Numbered from the stretch's first letter, positions 10,590 to 21,580 are shown. The stretch: DNA of 64,000 nucleotides from Prorocentrum cordatum (GCA_963575745.1 CAUYUJ010018312.1:30001-94000), one strand, 5' to 3'. Numbers and translations: made by a program. The notes: generated by a model from the letters alone, not told the origin.

Positions 10590-10880
10590 TCTAGGCGTGT
10601 TTTTCTCGGCGTCGTTCGTCCTTCCTGGGCCTCGGCAGGGTTCCCCTCATCGCCAAAGCAAGGTTTTCTCGAGATTCGACTAGGGTATCGAGGTCCGCGT
10701 TTTCCTCGTGGCGTCGTTCGCCCTTCCTGGGCCTCGGCAGGGTTCCCCTCATCGCCAAAGCAAGGTTTTCTCGAGATTCGACTAGGGGTATCGAGGTCCG
10801 CGTTTTTTCTCGGCGTCGTTCGCCCTTCCTGGGCCTCGGCAGGGTTCCCCTCATCGCCAGAGCAAGGTTCCTCTCGAGAC
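10590..10880. repeat. 102-bp tandem repeat, three copies
   Basis: Three close copies are anchored at GTCGTTCG (10611, 10713, 10815), each with CTTCCTGGGCCTCGGCAGGG and CAAGGTTTTCTCGAGATTCG. The unit is 34 codons, so minus-strand frames stay open with a repeated phrase ENLALAMRGTLPRPRK. No start, domain or partner supports a real gene. Bases 10881-11044 contain a stretch (GGACCTCTCCTGGGGTGCGT) resembling 11860-11925. Confidence 0.8.
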
Positions 10881-11044
10881 TCGAGCCACGACGCACCGAA
10901 GGGGAGGTCCTGGGGGCCGTGACTTGGAGGGGAGGGGGAACTGCTGGGGAAACTGAAGGATGGCGGTCCAGCTACTCCGTGGACCTCTCCTGGGGTGCGT
11001 GCTGACCCAGATTTGGGGACGACTGCAACGGTGGCGGCAAGGAC

Positions 11045-11197
11045 TAGGTCGGGCATGTCCCCCAACAGGCGGAATTTGGACGGACACTGAAAAAGAGTAA
11101 TAACAAATACATCAAAAGACGTAGAAAAATCGTCCCAAGCCTATGTTCTTAGTGTTTTTGAACATTCCTGCTGTAATGAAGGGGACATGCCCGACTT
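11045..11197. mobile_element. MITE family T (TTAGGTCGGGC ends), copy 1
   Basis: It begins TAGGTCGGGCATGTCCCC and ends with the inverted GGGGACATGCCCGACTT. The interior keeps TTTTTGAACATTCCTGCTGT, seen in the three other copies (35282, 54785, 57160). Non-coding, 153 bp. Confidence 0.75.
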
Positions 11198-12114
11198 GAG
11201 GCATGGAAGGGGCAGCGGCGTCGGCCCCTTTGCCTTCTCTGAGGAGGAGGGATGGGGACGTCCTCAACTGCCCCTGGGATCTTCAGGTCAAATAGTACAG
11301 TCGGGCCGCTGAAACGATTGGGAGGCAACTACTGGGAAGTTTTCGTCGGAAAGATTAAAGATGATTAAGCCCCACTTGGGGGGCTATTTCGCCGGAGTGG
11401 GCCTCGGATTAAGCCGGATTAAGCGGGATTAAGCGGGATTAAGCGGGACTTCGGACCAGTGCAGAATTAGAATTTGACCTCCCAGGAGTTGCATCCCAAA
11501 AATAAGGAATGATGAATCAGAAACGATGTCCCTTTTGGGCGCCAACAGCGCCTGCGTGCACGAAGAACGCTAGAGGAACAATCACTGAAGGACCGAAGTA
11601 ACAGCGAGCCCCTTCCGAGCCCAAGGCGGTCCCTGTGTCAGCGTCTGGGCTGTACCTGCACGTGGAGGTCCGTCTTTCTCCGCCAGGGTCTGTGCGAGCA
11701 GAGTGTCGGCGGAAGGGGGGGCCCATCAAACAGGAACCCGGCCCCGCCGCCAAGATCTTGAAATGCGGCCGGACACCCCTCGTTGCACCCGCCCATCTCT
11801 TAGCACGGGGGAGCGGGACAAGCCGGGGGAATCAAAAAGGTACCGATACCGCCACTCCCCGGACCTCTCCGGGGGCGCGTTCTGACCAGGATCCCGAGGC
11901 GAATCCAACCGTGGCGACGAGGGCCTCCCATGGAAGGGCGAACAAGGGGGGACCAGGCGAACGGTAGCGGTACGGGCACCTTTCCCTCCCCCGACAAGGT
12001 CGAAGCGGGCCCAGGACCCCGGGGCGCTCCCAGGGCACAGCTCGCCGTCCCGAGCGGTCAATGGGGAGGGGCAGCACGGGGCAGACCCATTTCAACCCCG
12101 ACCCCTCCCCTTCA
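11198..12114. other. Unassigned GC-rich stretch with a 10-bp repeat
   Basis: At 11402-11450 GGATTAAGCG is repeated four times. The segment 11860-11925 (GGACCTCTCCGGGGGCGCGT and on) is a diverged relative of 10977-11045. Open frames are present but carry no recognisable domain. Confidence 0.4.
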
Positions 12115-12274
12115 TGACCAGCCTCGAACTTATCCCTATCCCTAAGACTGACACGCCAAAAAGCGATGACAATCCTAGGGATGCGCCCTCAAAACATAAG
12201 GGGATCCCTGAGCTTGGCATCGTGACGAGGAGATGCCCGACATAGGGATTGGGATATATTTCCCAGGCTGGTAA
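12115..12274. mobile_element. MITE family A (TTACCAGCC ends), copy 1
   Basis: A 160-bp element with ends TGACCAGCCTCGAAC and GGCTGGTAA. It has a terminal inverted repeat (CCAGCCT, then TATCCCTATCCCT) and an internal inverted repeat around TAGGGAT/ATCCCT. The partner at 17815-17972 aligns along its whole length. Confidence 0.75.
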
Positions 12275-12733
12275 CTCCAGGCTGGAGGCCACGCCCCCCC
12301 GTCCCATCTCCCCGCCAGCCGCGTGACAGAGGCCCTGCCTCGCCCTCCCGCCAGCTTTCGGGCCATGGCCCGGGCCTCCGGCGGCCGTCCGGGGCGAGCC
12401 GGGCACCCCTGAAGGAGCGCCCTCGGCGAGGCGCGGCCGCCGGCACGCAGCCCGAGGCTGGAGGACCACCGAGGACAGGTGCACACGTGTGAGGATCTTG
12501 GGCCTCGAGCCCGAAATCTCCCTCCCCTCCCCGCTCACTCTAGAGAGGGGGGCGGGGTAGGGGGGATCCGATGGGACTGGCGGGCGCAGCGGAGGCCTCC
12601 TCTGGCACAAAAGCGCGCGCGGGCGCTCCACGCGTGCGCGCCCCTCAGCTCTGCCTGCTGCGTGCCGCGAGCGGGTAAATGGGCCCGCGCGCACGCGAGG
12701 GCACGTAAAACGCGGGCGAGGCCCTGCCTCCTC
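12275..12733. other. Unassigned GC-rich stretch
   Basis: Very GC-rich, with alternating GC runs near 12620-12720. No gene, RNA or repeat family recognised. Confidence 0.4.
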
Positions 12734-13516
12734 AGTCTCCTCCTCCTCCTCCTCCTCCTCCTCCTCCTCCTCCTCCTCCTCCTCCTCCTCCACCCTCCCC
12801 TTAGCCTCCTCTGACCACAATTCCTCCTTCTCTTCCCCCTCTCTGTCTCTCTCCACCCTTCTAAGACTCCTCCCTCCTCATCCCCATGACCTCGTGCTCC
12901 ATTGCTCCCTCCTCTGATCCCGTTCCATCCGTTATCCTCCTCATCATAATCCTTATCGTCATCCTCATCACAATCATAATCACGATGATGATGATCCTCA
13001 TCATCAGCAGCAACATCATCAATATCATCATCATCAGCATCATCATCAGCAGCATCATCACCATCATCACCAGCATCATCATCAGCCTCAGCCTCAGTCT
13101 ACTTCTCAGCCGCCTCATCCTCCTCATGCTCCGCATCATCATCATTATCATCATCATCATCAGCATCATCATCAGCAGCATCATCAGCAGCATCATCAGC
13201 AGCATCATCATCAGAAGGAGCTGCAGCAGCAGCAGCAGCAGCCGCATCACCGACAACATCAGCGGCAGTCGCATTAGCATCATAATCACCATGATCGTCA
13301 TCAGTAGCACCAAAATCCTGATCCTCACCCATCACCATGATCGTCATCATTAACATCAAAATCCTGATCCTCACCCTCAGCCCTCAGCCTCCATCTCCCC
13401 ATCATCAGCAACAGCAACATCATCAGCACCAGTATCATTATCATCAGCAGCATCATCATCATCAACATCAGCGTCAACATCACCACTACCAGCATACGCA
13501 TCATCATCATCAGCAG

Positions 13517-13566
<50 letters not shown>

Positions 13567-13812
13567 CCAGCCTCCTCATCCTCCTCCTCATCCTCCTCAT
13601 CCTCCTCAGCCTCATCCGCATCTTCAACCTCATCCTCATCCTCATCCTCATCTTCATCCACCCATCCATCCGTGCATCTCCTACTGGTGTCCTCCCCCTC
13701 CTGTCCGTGCTCCTGCTGCTGCTGCTCCTCCTCCTCCGCCTCCTTCTCCTCCTCGTCCTCCTCCTCTTCCTCCTCCTCCTTCTCCTCCTCCTCGTCCTCC
13801 TCCTCCACTCCC
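12734..13812. repeat. TCC and ATC/CAG microsatellite complex
   Basis: A pure TCC tract (12734-12795), then irregular ATC/CAT repeats with CAG interruptions (about 12930-13680), then another TCC tract (about 13720-13810). A ~60-bp unit ending CAAAATCCTGATCCTCACCC is duplicated at 13285-13375. Poly-Asp/Met/His frames are artefacts. Confidence 0.9.
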
Positions 13813-14739
13813 CAAAGGCCCCCCCCCCTGTCCCATGGCTTGGAGGTACGGTGCAGCTCGCAAGAAAGCATCCCCCTTCTCCTCCTCGAATTCCTCCGTG
13901 CGCCCCGGCCTCACACCCTCCCACCATGAATGCCTCCGTCCCTGCTCGCTCCACCTCTTCCTTCCGCCATCCCCCCCCCCCCGTCTACCTCCAGGTAAAG
14001 ACGCCGCGAGCAGGCGCTCAAGGGCTGCAGAGGCCCGCGACCAGCGCCAGCGGCGCGCCCAGCAGCCTCCGGAAGATCCGCACGCTCGATAATTACCCGA
14101 TCTGTCCGCGGCAGCTTCGCAAGCACCGGGAGGCGGGAAGAGCGCGCGGCTGGATTCTCACATGGGGAACATGCGGACACCACGCGCTGGGCACGCATGT
14201 GGAAGGCCAGTGCGACTGGCCGCACGAGGGCCGCATGCTGGAAAGACACGCGGCCACGTGTGAATCCAGCTCCTGCCCAGGCTTGTCACATCGTGCGCAT
14301 TCAGGATCGTGCCCCGATTCCAAGACCCCTGCTACAATGACATCACCTGGAGACGCGACCCTCGCCGATCTCTGCGCTTGACCTGCGCGCCGCCCACCGC
14401 CCGCAGGTGGTCCAGGCTGGCCTCAACAGTCCCCCCGAATAGTCTGGGGCGGTCTCGATGCCGCCGAAGGTGAAGGGGCCCTGGGGCACACAACAAAAAC
14501 AGACGCAAGTAAAAGGATCCCCCAACTTTCCCCATACTTTCTGGGTTTTTGTATCCCCCCCCCACTGCCCATATGTTCCTATATTCTCGAGGGGAATCGA
14601 CGATGAATGCTGTCCGTGTGGTTTTGTCCAGGGGGCGCCAGGATGTCGAGACCGGCCCAGACTGCCCACGGGGACCTGCCGAGGCCCGCGGGGCCTGCCC
14701 GGGGCGGCCGACGGCGCGACACCTGGAGCCTGGACCGAC
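13813..14739. other. Unassigned stretch
   Basis: Frames are open on both strands without a recognisable domain. Bases 14520-14730 (CCCATATGTTCCTATATTCT, then GAATCGACGATGAATG) resemble 38560-38650, so this includes a diverged dispersed element. Confidence 0.4.
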
Positions 14740-14895
14740 TCTGACTCGGTTGGAGAGGACACGCGGGAGGACACAAGGACCCGTCCGAGGGTCACGTTGC
14801 CACAGGGATGCAGGAAGCATGGGTCGCGAGACACAGGACACGAGGGTACCCTTGATCTGGCAGGGTCGACCTGCCCATCTGGGCCGACTGTATGT
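14740..14895. mobile_element. MITE family P (ACAGTCGG ends), decayed copy
   Basis: It aligns with 32183-32337 through GAGGACAC(A)AGGACC, GAGGGTCAC, GGAATGCAGGAGGC-type, GGGTACCCTTG and GGCAGGGTCGACCT. The right end keeps GCCGACTGT; the left end is degraded. Confidence 0.6.
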
Positions 14896-15170
14896 ACAGT
14901 CGGGATGCTGGAGTAAGGGGCGCGACCTAGAGAACGAAACCCCTCTTTGGCCCCAGAAGCGTCTGCGGACGAGAAACGCCAAAGACCCGAGGGGAGGGGA
15001 AGAAGACGGGGACCGTGACCAAGACCAAGACCGAACGCGGAAACGTCGTGCCGATCTCAGTCAGCGCAAACCTGGGTCAGCGTCCATTCGTGAAGCTCCC
15101 CGTGCGAACAGGTGACGGCCGACACGGATCATGGCCATAACCGGCATTGGCGAGGTCCGCGACATCTTTT

Positions 15171-15372
15171 AGGGGAACGAACCATGACATAAACATAAAA
15201 ACTCGGAGGTCCGCACGGATTTCTCGAATCCGTGCTGGACGCCTTCCCTGACGCGCGGAGCGCGCCGGGGGCGGCGCCGGAGGCGCCGCCAGGGGGCCCC
15301 AACGCGGATCTGAAAAGTCGCGCGGACCTCCGAATTTGTATGTTTATGCTTTCTGCCACTGTTCGTCCCCCT
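15171..15372. mobile_element. MITE family R (TAGGGGAACGA ends), copy 1
   Basis: A ~200-bp foldback. AGGGGAACGAACC...ATAAACAT...CTCGGAGGTCCGC on the left is answered by the inverted GCGGACCTCCGA...ATGTTTAT...TTCGTCCCCCT on the right. The centre holds two shorter palindromes, GCGCGGAGCGCGC and GGCGCCGGAGGCGCC. Copies at 31957 and 37697 end in TA, so a TA target is likely. No protein encoded. Bases 14896-15170 hold nothing clear. Confidence 0.8.
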
Positions 15373-15499
15373 GGCTTTTGTCATGCTGCCCGCGCTTCTC
15401 CCCCCGAATCGGGGAGCATCGCGCCCCCTTGCGAACCCACGACGTGCGTTATCCTGGCGTCTCGGACTTGCCTCCGAAGGCGCCCGCCGTCGGGCCGGT

Positions 15500-15795
15500 T
15501 TTTGACGCGCGCGCAGTGGGCGGTGTGCCAGAATGGGTGCGGCTGGGTGCAGTGGGCGCGTGCAAACGCGGCCGCTGGAGCCTTCGGTGGGGCTGCCTAT
15601 GGGGACACGAAGCGTGCGAGGGGCGTGCCGAAATGGGTGTGGTGGGCCCATGTGAACGCAGCCCTTCGGGCCTTCGGTCGAGCTCCCTGTGGGGGCACGA
15701 AAAGTGTGAGGGGTGTGCCATGCGAAACCTGCCACTGGGGCCTTCGGCGGAGCTCCCTATGGGGTCACAACACGTGTGATGGGTGTGCCGATCTG
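15500..15795 (-). repeat. ~90-bp tandem repeat, three copies (partner array at 55.6 kb)
   Basis: Three units contain GGGCCTTCGG, GAGCTCCCTATGGGG, CACGAA and GTGTGAGGGGTGTGCC. The same unit occurs in opposite orientation at 55600-56110, and a single unit lies near 57000. Confidence 0.75.
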
Positions 15796-15947
15796 GGATG
15801 GGCATCCGGAGAGCAAAGGCATGGAGGGGAGGAGGGAGGACGGGGAGGAAGAAGGAGGAGGGAGGAGGAATGAGACGCGGGGCGCTCTCTTCAAAACGAG
15901 GACCCAACTCCACAGGATGGTTGGGACAAAAGCACCCAGAGACTGCC

Positions 15948-16125
15948 AAAAAAGGCAACCACAGAACAAAGACAGCCAAGCTTGCCCCAAGACTGTCAGC
16001 AGACCACCCTGGCGATCCCAAGACTGCCGAAGAAAGCCTCCAGACGCTCCAGGAGGGCCCCAAGATAGCCTCAGCTCGGCCCAAAAGACCCCCATCATGT
16101 CCGTCCAAAAGGCCCTCGAGAGCCA
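15948..16125. repeat. 11-bp periodic minisatellite block
   Basis: About 16 degenerate 11-bp units close to CCCCAAGACTG or TCCAGACGCTC. Same family as the larger blocks from 17975. Bases 16126-16534 hold no recognised gene. Confidence 0.6.
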
Positions 16126-16534
16126 ACAAAACATGCTGCTCCTTGGGGTTGTGTCAGAGGATAACATGTTTGCCCCTGCCTGGCGAAGGCCCAAACGGTT
16201 CCCAAGAGAGCCCCACGGGGTCCCCGAGAGTGCCCCCGAACGGGGCATAGGGTACCCCGACGGAGAGCGTCCCGTTTCTTGATGCGCGGCCCCACTGCAG
16301 CGTCCCCGGCAATCCTCCACCTCCACCTCAAGATTCCACCTCCAGATCCCACGCCTCCTGCCCGACATTCCACCACGTCAGCCGCCCCCTCCTCCCTCCT
16401 CGCACCTCCCCCCCTCATGTCCGAAACCGGCGGTCTCCTCCAGCAGGCCGCCACCGGCACCGCGCCACTGACCTCGCACCAGGCCGCCGAGAAGTGAGGG
16501 ATGCCCGCGGAAGGGCGTTCCGCCCGTCCTCCCT

Positions 16535-17095
16535 TCCTGCTCCATCTCCTCCATCTCCTCCTCCTCCTTCGCCTCCTCCTCCTCCTCCTCCTCCTCCGCC
16601 TCCTCCTCCTGCTCCTCCTCCTCCTCCTCTTTCTCCTCCACGCTTATCCTCCTCCTCCGCCTCCTCGCATATCCTCCTCCACCTTCTCCTCCTCCTCCTC
16701 CTCCGCCTCCTCCTCCCTCACCTCCTCCTCCTCCTCGCTTATCCACTCCTCCTCCTCCTCGCTTATCCTCCTCCTTCTCGCATATCCTCCTCCTCCTCCT
16801 CCTCCTCCTCCTCCTCCTCCTCCTCGCTTATCTTCTTTCCGCATCCCTCTCCCTTCTGACTCTCCGTTCTTCCCCCATCCTTCGCGCTCATCCTGCTCCT
16901 CCTGATCCCTCCTCCTCCTCATCATCCCTTCTCCCTCGTCATCCTCATCCTCCGCTTCGCCGCTTCCGCATCCCTCATCATCCCCTCCACCTCCCCTCAT
17001 CCTCTCTCCTCGCTCGGCATCCCTTCTCCACTCTCTTCCTCTCTCCTCCTCGTCAACCCCTTCCTCCTCTCCTTCCTACTGCGCCTCAGAGATAA
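16535..17095. repeat. (TCC)n microsatellite and degenerate pyrimidine tract
   Basis: Near-pure TCC to about 16830, then an irregular pyrimidine-rich tract to 17095, followed by GGGAGA-type purine repeats to about 17140. Confidence 0.85.
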
Positions 17096-17140
17096 AGAGG
17101 GAGGGAGAGAGGGGGAGAGGGGGAGGGGGAGAGGGAGAAG

Positions 17141-17814
17141 GGGACCCTGCTGGGCTATGGCCACGTTCTCGCTTGCCATCTCGCGGTAAGCCGTCTCTTC
17201 GGCAGCCGGCCTCGAGGCCCAAAAATAGTCCCAAGAGGCTCCCGGAGAAGCTTGCATCCCACAAGCTTCGTCAACCATAAAATAACACAACATTCAAAAT
17301 CGTGGCGATCGATAGTCCGGGCACTTCTCAGAAATCGCGTGATTCAATGCTGTGCGGATGTTGCCAGAGTTCGGGCACCCCTGCGTCCGGGCCACACATA
17401 CTATACCAACATTGAACCCGTGCCGACCTCACAAACACCAAAAACAAGAACCGTCAATTCATGTTCGGCGAGTCTTGTAGAAAGATCCAGCAAATCCACC
17501 CATGGGCCCGCTGCGACCTGCAACCACTACCCAGGCATGGTGGTAGTGGGATGGGCCGAAGACAACCAGATGAGAACCTCTCAGTGCAGGTAATGGTTGG
17601 GCAACGTCGGATGACATATCTAGGTGCGGTCTCCTTGGAGAGACAATGCCTCTGACGTTTCAAGTCTATTCCACTGTGCATCGTTTCTTGGGATCAGGGT
17701 TCAGCCATCGTCCAAGTCGTAAGCTGTTGATCTGCGCTGGATCCGCCACCGTGCCCTTGAGGCCCAGGTTGGAGTCTCTCCAGGTCCCTTGCCCAGTCCC
17801 ACGGAGCCTCAGTC
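17141..17814. other. Unassigned stretch of moderate GC
   Basis: Composition is close to average rather than low-complexity, but no frame shows a recognisable domain and no splice pattern could be argued. It might hold untranslated or decayed sequence. Confidence 0.3.
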
Positions 17815-17972
17815 TTACCAGCCTCGAACGTATCCCTATCCCTGAGATTGGCACGCCAAAAGGCGATGACAATCTTAGGGATGCGCCCTCAAAAAATAAG
17901 GGAATCCCTAAGATTGGCATCGTGATGAGGAGGTGCCCAGCATAGGGAGAGGGATATGTTTTAGGCTGGTAA
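17815..17972. mobile_element. MITE family A (TTACCAGCC ends), copy 2
   Basis: A 158-bp element beginning TTACCAGCCTCGAACGTATC and ending GATATGTTTTAGGCTGGTAA. The TIRs match over most of about 27 positions. An internal hairpin pairs CAATCTTAGGGAT with ATCCCTAAGATTG. Aligns with 12115-12274. Confidence 0.85.
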
Positions 17973-17974
17973 TG

Positions 17975-18730
17975 TTCAGGCCCAGGAGGGCCCCGATACG
18001 GTCCAAGAGGGCCCCGAATCGCTGAAGGGTCGGTCCAAGATGCACGAGATGGCCTCCAGTCGAACGACAAAGCACCCAAGGCGTCCCAAAAGGCATCCAA
18101 GAGCCTTCCCAAGATGGCCCCGAGGGGCCAACATCAATGATTGTCCAACGGCGTTTCAATGTGTTTCCAATGTGTTGCAGGTTCTCCACTTTTCGAGCTT
18201 CTGACGCTCCAAGAATGACCCACGAAGCTCCCAAGACCGCCCCGAGACTGCCGCAGAGGCCCCAAGAAGGCCCCAAGACGGCCCAAGCGGGCCCCAAGAC
18301 GGCCCAAGAGGCGCCCAAGACGGCCGCAAGAGGGGCCCAAAAAGGGTAACACGAACAGAAAATTCAAGCCGTCCGCCCCCAGGGGCGCCCAGGAGGCCTC
18401 AAGAGGCCCCTAAAAGGCCCCAAGAAGCCCCCAAGGGGCCCTCCACGAAACCTCAAGGGGCCCCAAAGGGGGACAAAAGAGGCCCGAAGATGAGAGGTCG
18501 CATCCAAGACGCCAAAGATTGCCCTCAATACGACCCCGAAGCGCCACGCCCAAAGACGGCCCAGAGAGGCCCCCAAGATGGCGTCCGACGGCGTGCAGAC
18601 CGGCCAGGAACGCCCTAAAACGGCAAAAGAGTCCCCCATCAAGCCCTCAGAAGCCCCCAAGAGGCCTCCAAGAGGCCCCCGGGAAGCTCCCAGGAGGCCC
18701 CAACACTGAACCAAGAAACTCCCAAGAGGT
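17975..18730. repeat. 11-bp periodic minisatellite, CCCCAAGACGG type
   Basis: Long runs of degenerate 11-bp units (GCCCCAAGACG, GCCCAAGAGGG, CCCCCAAGAGG), with a non-repetitive insert at 18130-18200 that has relatives at 20713, 22041 and 22459. Frames on the minus strand read as LGRLGALLG-type periodic sequence. Confidence 0.75.
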
Positions 18731-19071
18731 CTGCTCCAAATTCTCCACCTCCTTCTTCCTCCCTCTCCTCATCCTCCACTTCATCCCTCACGTGTTCCCC
18801 GAAGGGCTTCCACGGCTGGGGAAACGCATGGCCCAACAGCGTGGCCAAACTTTGCCGAAACGATGGCCACATAGGCATATTCTAAAAGGAAGGGGTGGCG
18901 GTGATTCACCGTAGGCGTCTTCGATGAATTGTCACCCCTTTACACCCTCTTCAATCATTTGAATCGTCTTCGTAATCCCCAGCTGTGTTCTACTCATGCT
19001 GCTGCTGTTCCTCCTCGTCCTTCTCTCCATCCTCATCATGTGTGCCCTCTACTAATCATGCATGCTCATCC
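18731..19071. other. Unassigned stretch
   Basis: A short pyrimidine-rich tract (18735-18785), then ordinary sequence. Bases 18790-18950 resemble 22830-22985 (CGCATGGCCCAACAGCGTGG / CACATAGTCCGATAGCTTGG and GCGTCTTCGAT), which marks one more shared unit of the 11-bp repeat neighbourhoods. Confidence 0.4.
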
Positions 19072-19761
19072 TCAATGCCATCCCCGCTGAGAATACACAT
19101 CACCGGCCTCGTTCTCAGAGCCGGAGTCGATGGGCGTGAGGGTAAAGTTCTTCGCAACCATGAACGTGCTGTCAACGCCGATAGTGGAGCACGACAATCG
19201 AAAATGCCGGGTGCGTGGGGACGTCGGATGTACACACTTGCTTGTGTCGTCACCACTGGCCTGACAAGTCTCGGTACCCCCAGCGAGATTTGCAACGCGA
19301 CAATCCGAGTCAGCACTGCAATCCTCGCCAGTGCCCGTGTAGGAAGCATCTACAGTGTAGTACGGCTCAGTGACATGCGACACGCCATCGAACAAGTTCT
19401 TGAAAACAGCACTGGACGAAGGCTGGTATACCCTGTCGCACGTGATCGTGCCATTGGCATCGTAGCGCACGCCGTCGGGGCCTGCCAGCGCATTGAAGTA
19501 TTCACAGAAAACCGCCAACCACTCTGGGTAGAAACCCACGGGTGGATCCTCGAGGTAGTTTCCGTCATTGCCGCCCCAGTCGTAAGGTCCCAGGGCGCCT
19601 ACTTTCAGGCTCTTGTCGTTCAAAACCGTTCGCAACAGACCAGTGGCCGCAGCAGAATTCGGGGCGATGAACACGCTCGGGTCTTCGGTCTTGCACGTGT
19701 GAATGACTGTGAACTCAAAGGGCATGTTGTTCAGCTTGGCCGCCTCGTCCTTGCCATCAGC
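19072..19761 (-). CDS. Exon of a putative extracellular ligand-binding-domain protein
   Basis: An open minus-strand frame of about 230 codons with gene-like composition. It reads inward from a likely splice acceptor (CCAG then GCTGATGGC) as ADGKDEAAKLNNMPFEFTV. A lobe follows with SVFIAPNSAAATGLL, YDWGGNDGNY and PEWLAVFCEYFNAL, then QPSSSAVFKNLFDGVSHVTE and PYYTVDASYTG. That pattern recalls type-2 periplasmic-binding or ionotropic-receptor-like folds, where a serine-rich strand and a G-D/E-P-Y turn line the cleft; this is pattern recognition only. The C-terminal third has six cysteines spaced like a small disulfide module (GEDCSADSDC, ETCQAS, SKCVHP, RLSC), which implies an extracellular or luminal location. 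The frame stops at 19072, but a splice donor (GCCG then GTGATG, about 19092) may come first. No flanking exons were found. Confidence 0.55.
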   Translation of the reverse strand, partial: ADGKDEAAKLNNMPFEFTVIHTCKTEDPSVFIAPNSAAATGLLRTVLNDKSLKVGALGPYDWGGNDGNYLEDPPVGFYPEWLAVFCEYFNALAGPDGVRYDANGTITCDRVYQPSSSAVFKNLFDGVSHVTEPYYTVDASYTGTGEDCSADSDCRVANLAGGTETCQASGDDTSKCVHPTSPRTRHFRLSCSTIGVDSTFMVAKNFTLTPIDSGSENEAGDVYSQRGWH

Positions 19762-20404
19762 CTGGACGCCCGCTCTTTGCGCCCGCCGAGTCCCTGCCCC
19801 CCCTCCATCCCTGCTCCCTGCGCTGCCCTCAGCGCGCCCTCCTGCCTGCAGTAGGCTCCAGCTCTAGACATGGCAGGATTCACCCCCCCCATACAGCTCC
19901 CAACACGCCAACAGAAGCACCTCTGCGAGAGGAGGAGCGCCTGATCCCCATCACACACTGAAGCGGGCAGTCTGTCAGGGAAGAGGTATCTGCACACAGC
20001 GAATGAGTTGCACCCTGTCCCCACCCAGGGCGCGAGACTTGGAGAGCCCGCATATGATCCCGCTCAACCCAGGGCGTGTTCCTGGCCCCTCCCGGCGCTG
20101 GGACGGGCACGGAGGCCCAGGAGGACGAGCCTGAAGTCAAGAGCAGGAAGAGAGCACGAGAGAGAGAGAGAGAAGTGAAGAGGAGAGATCCGCCGGCCCC
20201 CTTGTGGGGCCACCAGGCTGTAGACCGAAGTGTGCTGCTCCCTGCACCAGTTGTAGTTTCAAGTATCCAATGTTGCAGTCCTGCTTCCTTCTTCCCACTA
20301 CTGTAAATTGTTGAAGTCCGCGCGAGGGGGGAGACCCAAACCAGCAATATACCATCATCGGATCGCGCTGCATGAATTCCCAGTGTAGGGGTGGGACATG
20401 TGAA
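19762..20404. other. Unassigned stretch
   Basis: Possible upstream intron of the exon at 19072-19761, then ordinary sequence. A short GA run lies at 20158-20174. No gene, RNA or repeat family recognised. Confidence 0.35.
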
Positions 20405-20605
20405 AATATACGAGAGTCGCGCCCCCGAGGCCATAGTCCCTTGTAGATTACACAATATGTGCGTCCCCGAGGCCAGAAACCCTCGCAAATGAATCAATTG
20501 TTGCGTCCCCGAGGCAACGAACCCTCGTAGAGTTCGCAATGTTCGAGTTCCCGAGGCCATAAACCCTCGCAACTTACTCCGTAGTCGCATTGCCGAGGCC
20601 AAGAG
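20405..20605 (-). repeat. 42-bp tandem repeat, about five copies
   Basis: Units are anchored at CCCCGAGGCCA near 20421, 20463, 20505, 20547 and 20589. The period is 14 codons, so the minus strand stays open and reads LRGFVASGT-like repeats. There is no start or domain around it. Confidence 0.75.
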
Positions 20606-20915
20606 TGCTCCAAGGCGCCCGAAGATGGTTCCAAGACGGCCCGAGAGGGCCCCGAGCGCTCCAAGAGGCCTCCCGAGAGAGCCCAAAGAGGCCCAAAACG
20701 TCAACTTGACCAAGGGTTTTGAAGAATTCTTCTCACATGTTCGGCTTTCCGACGCTCCAAGACGGCTCAAGAAGCTCCCCAAACCGCCCCACGACAGCCT
20801 ACGAGGCCTCCAGGAGGGCCCCACGACTGCCCCTGAGGGCTCCAATATTGCCCAAGAAGCGCTCAAGACGGCCCAAGAGGGCCCCAAGAGGGGCCCAAGC
20901 AGGAGACCACAAACC
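20606..20915. repeat. 11-bp periodic minisatellite block
   Basis: CCCAAGACGG-type units, interrupted at about 20700-20755 by TTGAAGAATTCTTCTCACAT and TTCGGCTTTCCGACGCTCCA, an insert related to 18150-18200 and 22041-22090. Confidence 0.7.
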
Positions 20916-20924
20916 GATATATAG

Positions 20925-21010
20925 ATATATACATACATACATACATACATACATACATACATACATACATACATACATACATACATACATACATACATAC
21001 ATACATTACA

Positions 21011-21041
<31 letters not shown>

Positions 21042-21100
21042 CATACATACATACATACATACATACATACATACATACATACATACATACACACACACAC

Positions 21101-21143
<43 letters not shown>

Positions 21144-21385
21144 TACATACATACATACATACACACATACATACATACATACATACATACATACATACAT
21201 ACATACATTACTACATACATACATACATACATACATACACACATACATACATACATACATACATACATACATACATACATACATACATACATACATACAT
21301 ACATACATACATACATACATACACACATACATACATATACATATACATACATATACATATATATATATATATATATATACATATT
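20925..21385. repeat. (CATA)n microsatellite
   Basis: About 460 bases of CATA, with ACACAT and CA interruptions (21090-21150), flanked by ATATAT on both ends. Tyr-Ile-His-Thr and Tyr-Val-Cys-Met frames are artefacts. Confidence 0.95.
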
Positions 21386-21580
21386 CAGTGCCCCGAGAAG
21401 CCCCACGGAGGCCCCAAGAGGCCGCCAGGAGGCCCCAAGAGGCGCCCAAGACGCAGCCAAGAGAGGCCTCCAAGACGCCCGAAAAGTACCCCACGATGCC
21501 CCAAAGAGACCCCCTAAGAGGCGCCCAAACGGCCTCCAAAAGGCCCCCGAGAGGCTCCCCACGACACCCAAACACATCTA
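21386..21580. repeat. 11-bp periodic minisatellite block
   Basis: CCCAAGAGGCC-type units immediately after the CATA array. Bases 21581-21794 are non-repetitive and hold no recognised gene. Confidence 0.65.

Noticed and set aside
10169-11065. Long minus-strand frame across the GGA block and the 102-bp repeats
   Set aside because: Composition is explained entirely by the GGA tract and by a repeat whose length is a multiple of three.
14093-14323. Cys-x2-Cys-x9-His-x3-Cys pattern on the minus strand (CARCDKPGQELDSHVAAC)
   Set aside because: It resembles a LINE-type knuckle, but nothing upstream or downstream looks like RT or RNase H, and GC-rich sequence gives such spacings by chance.
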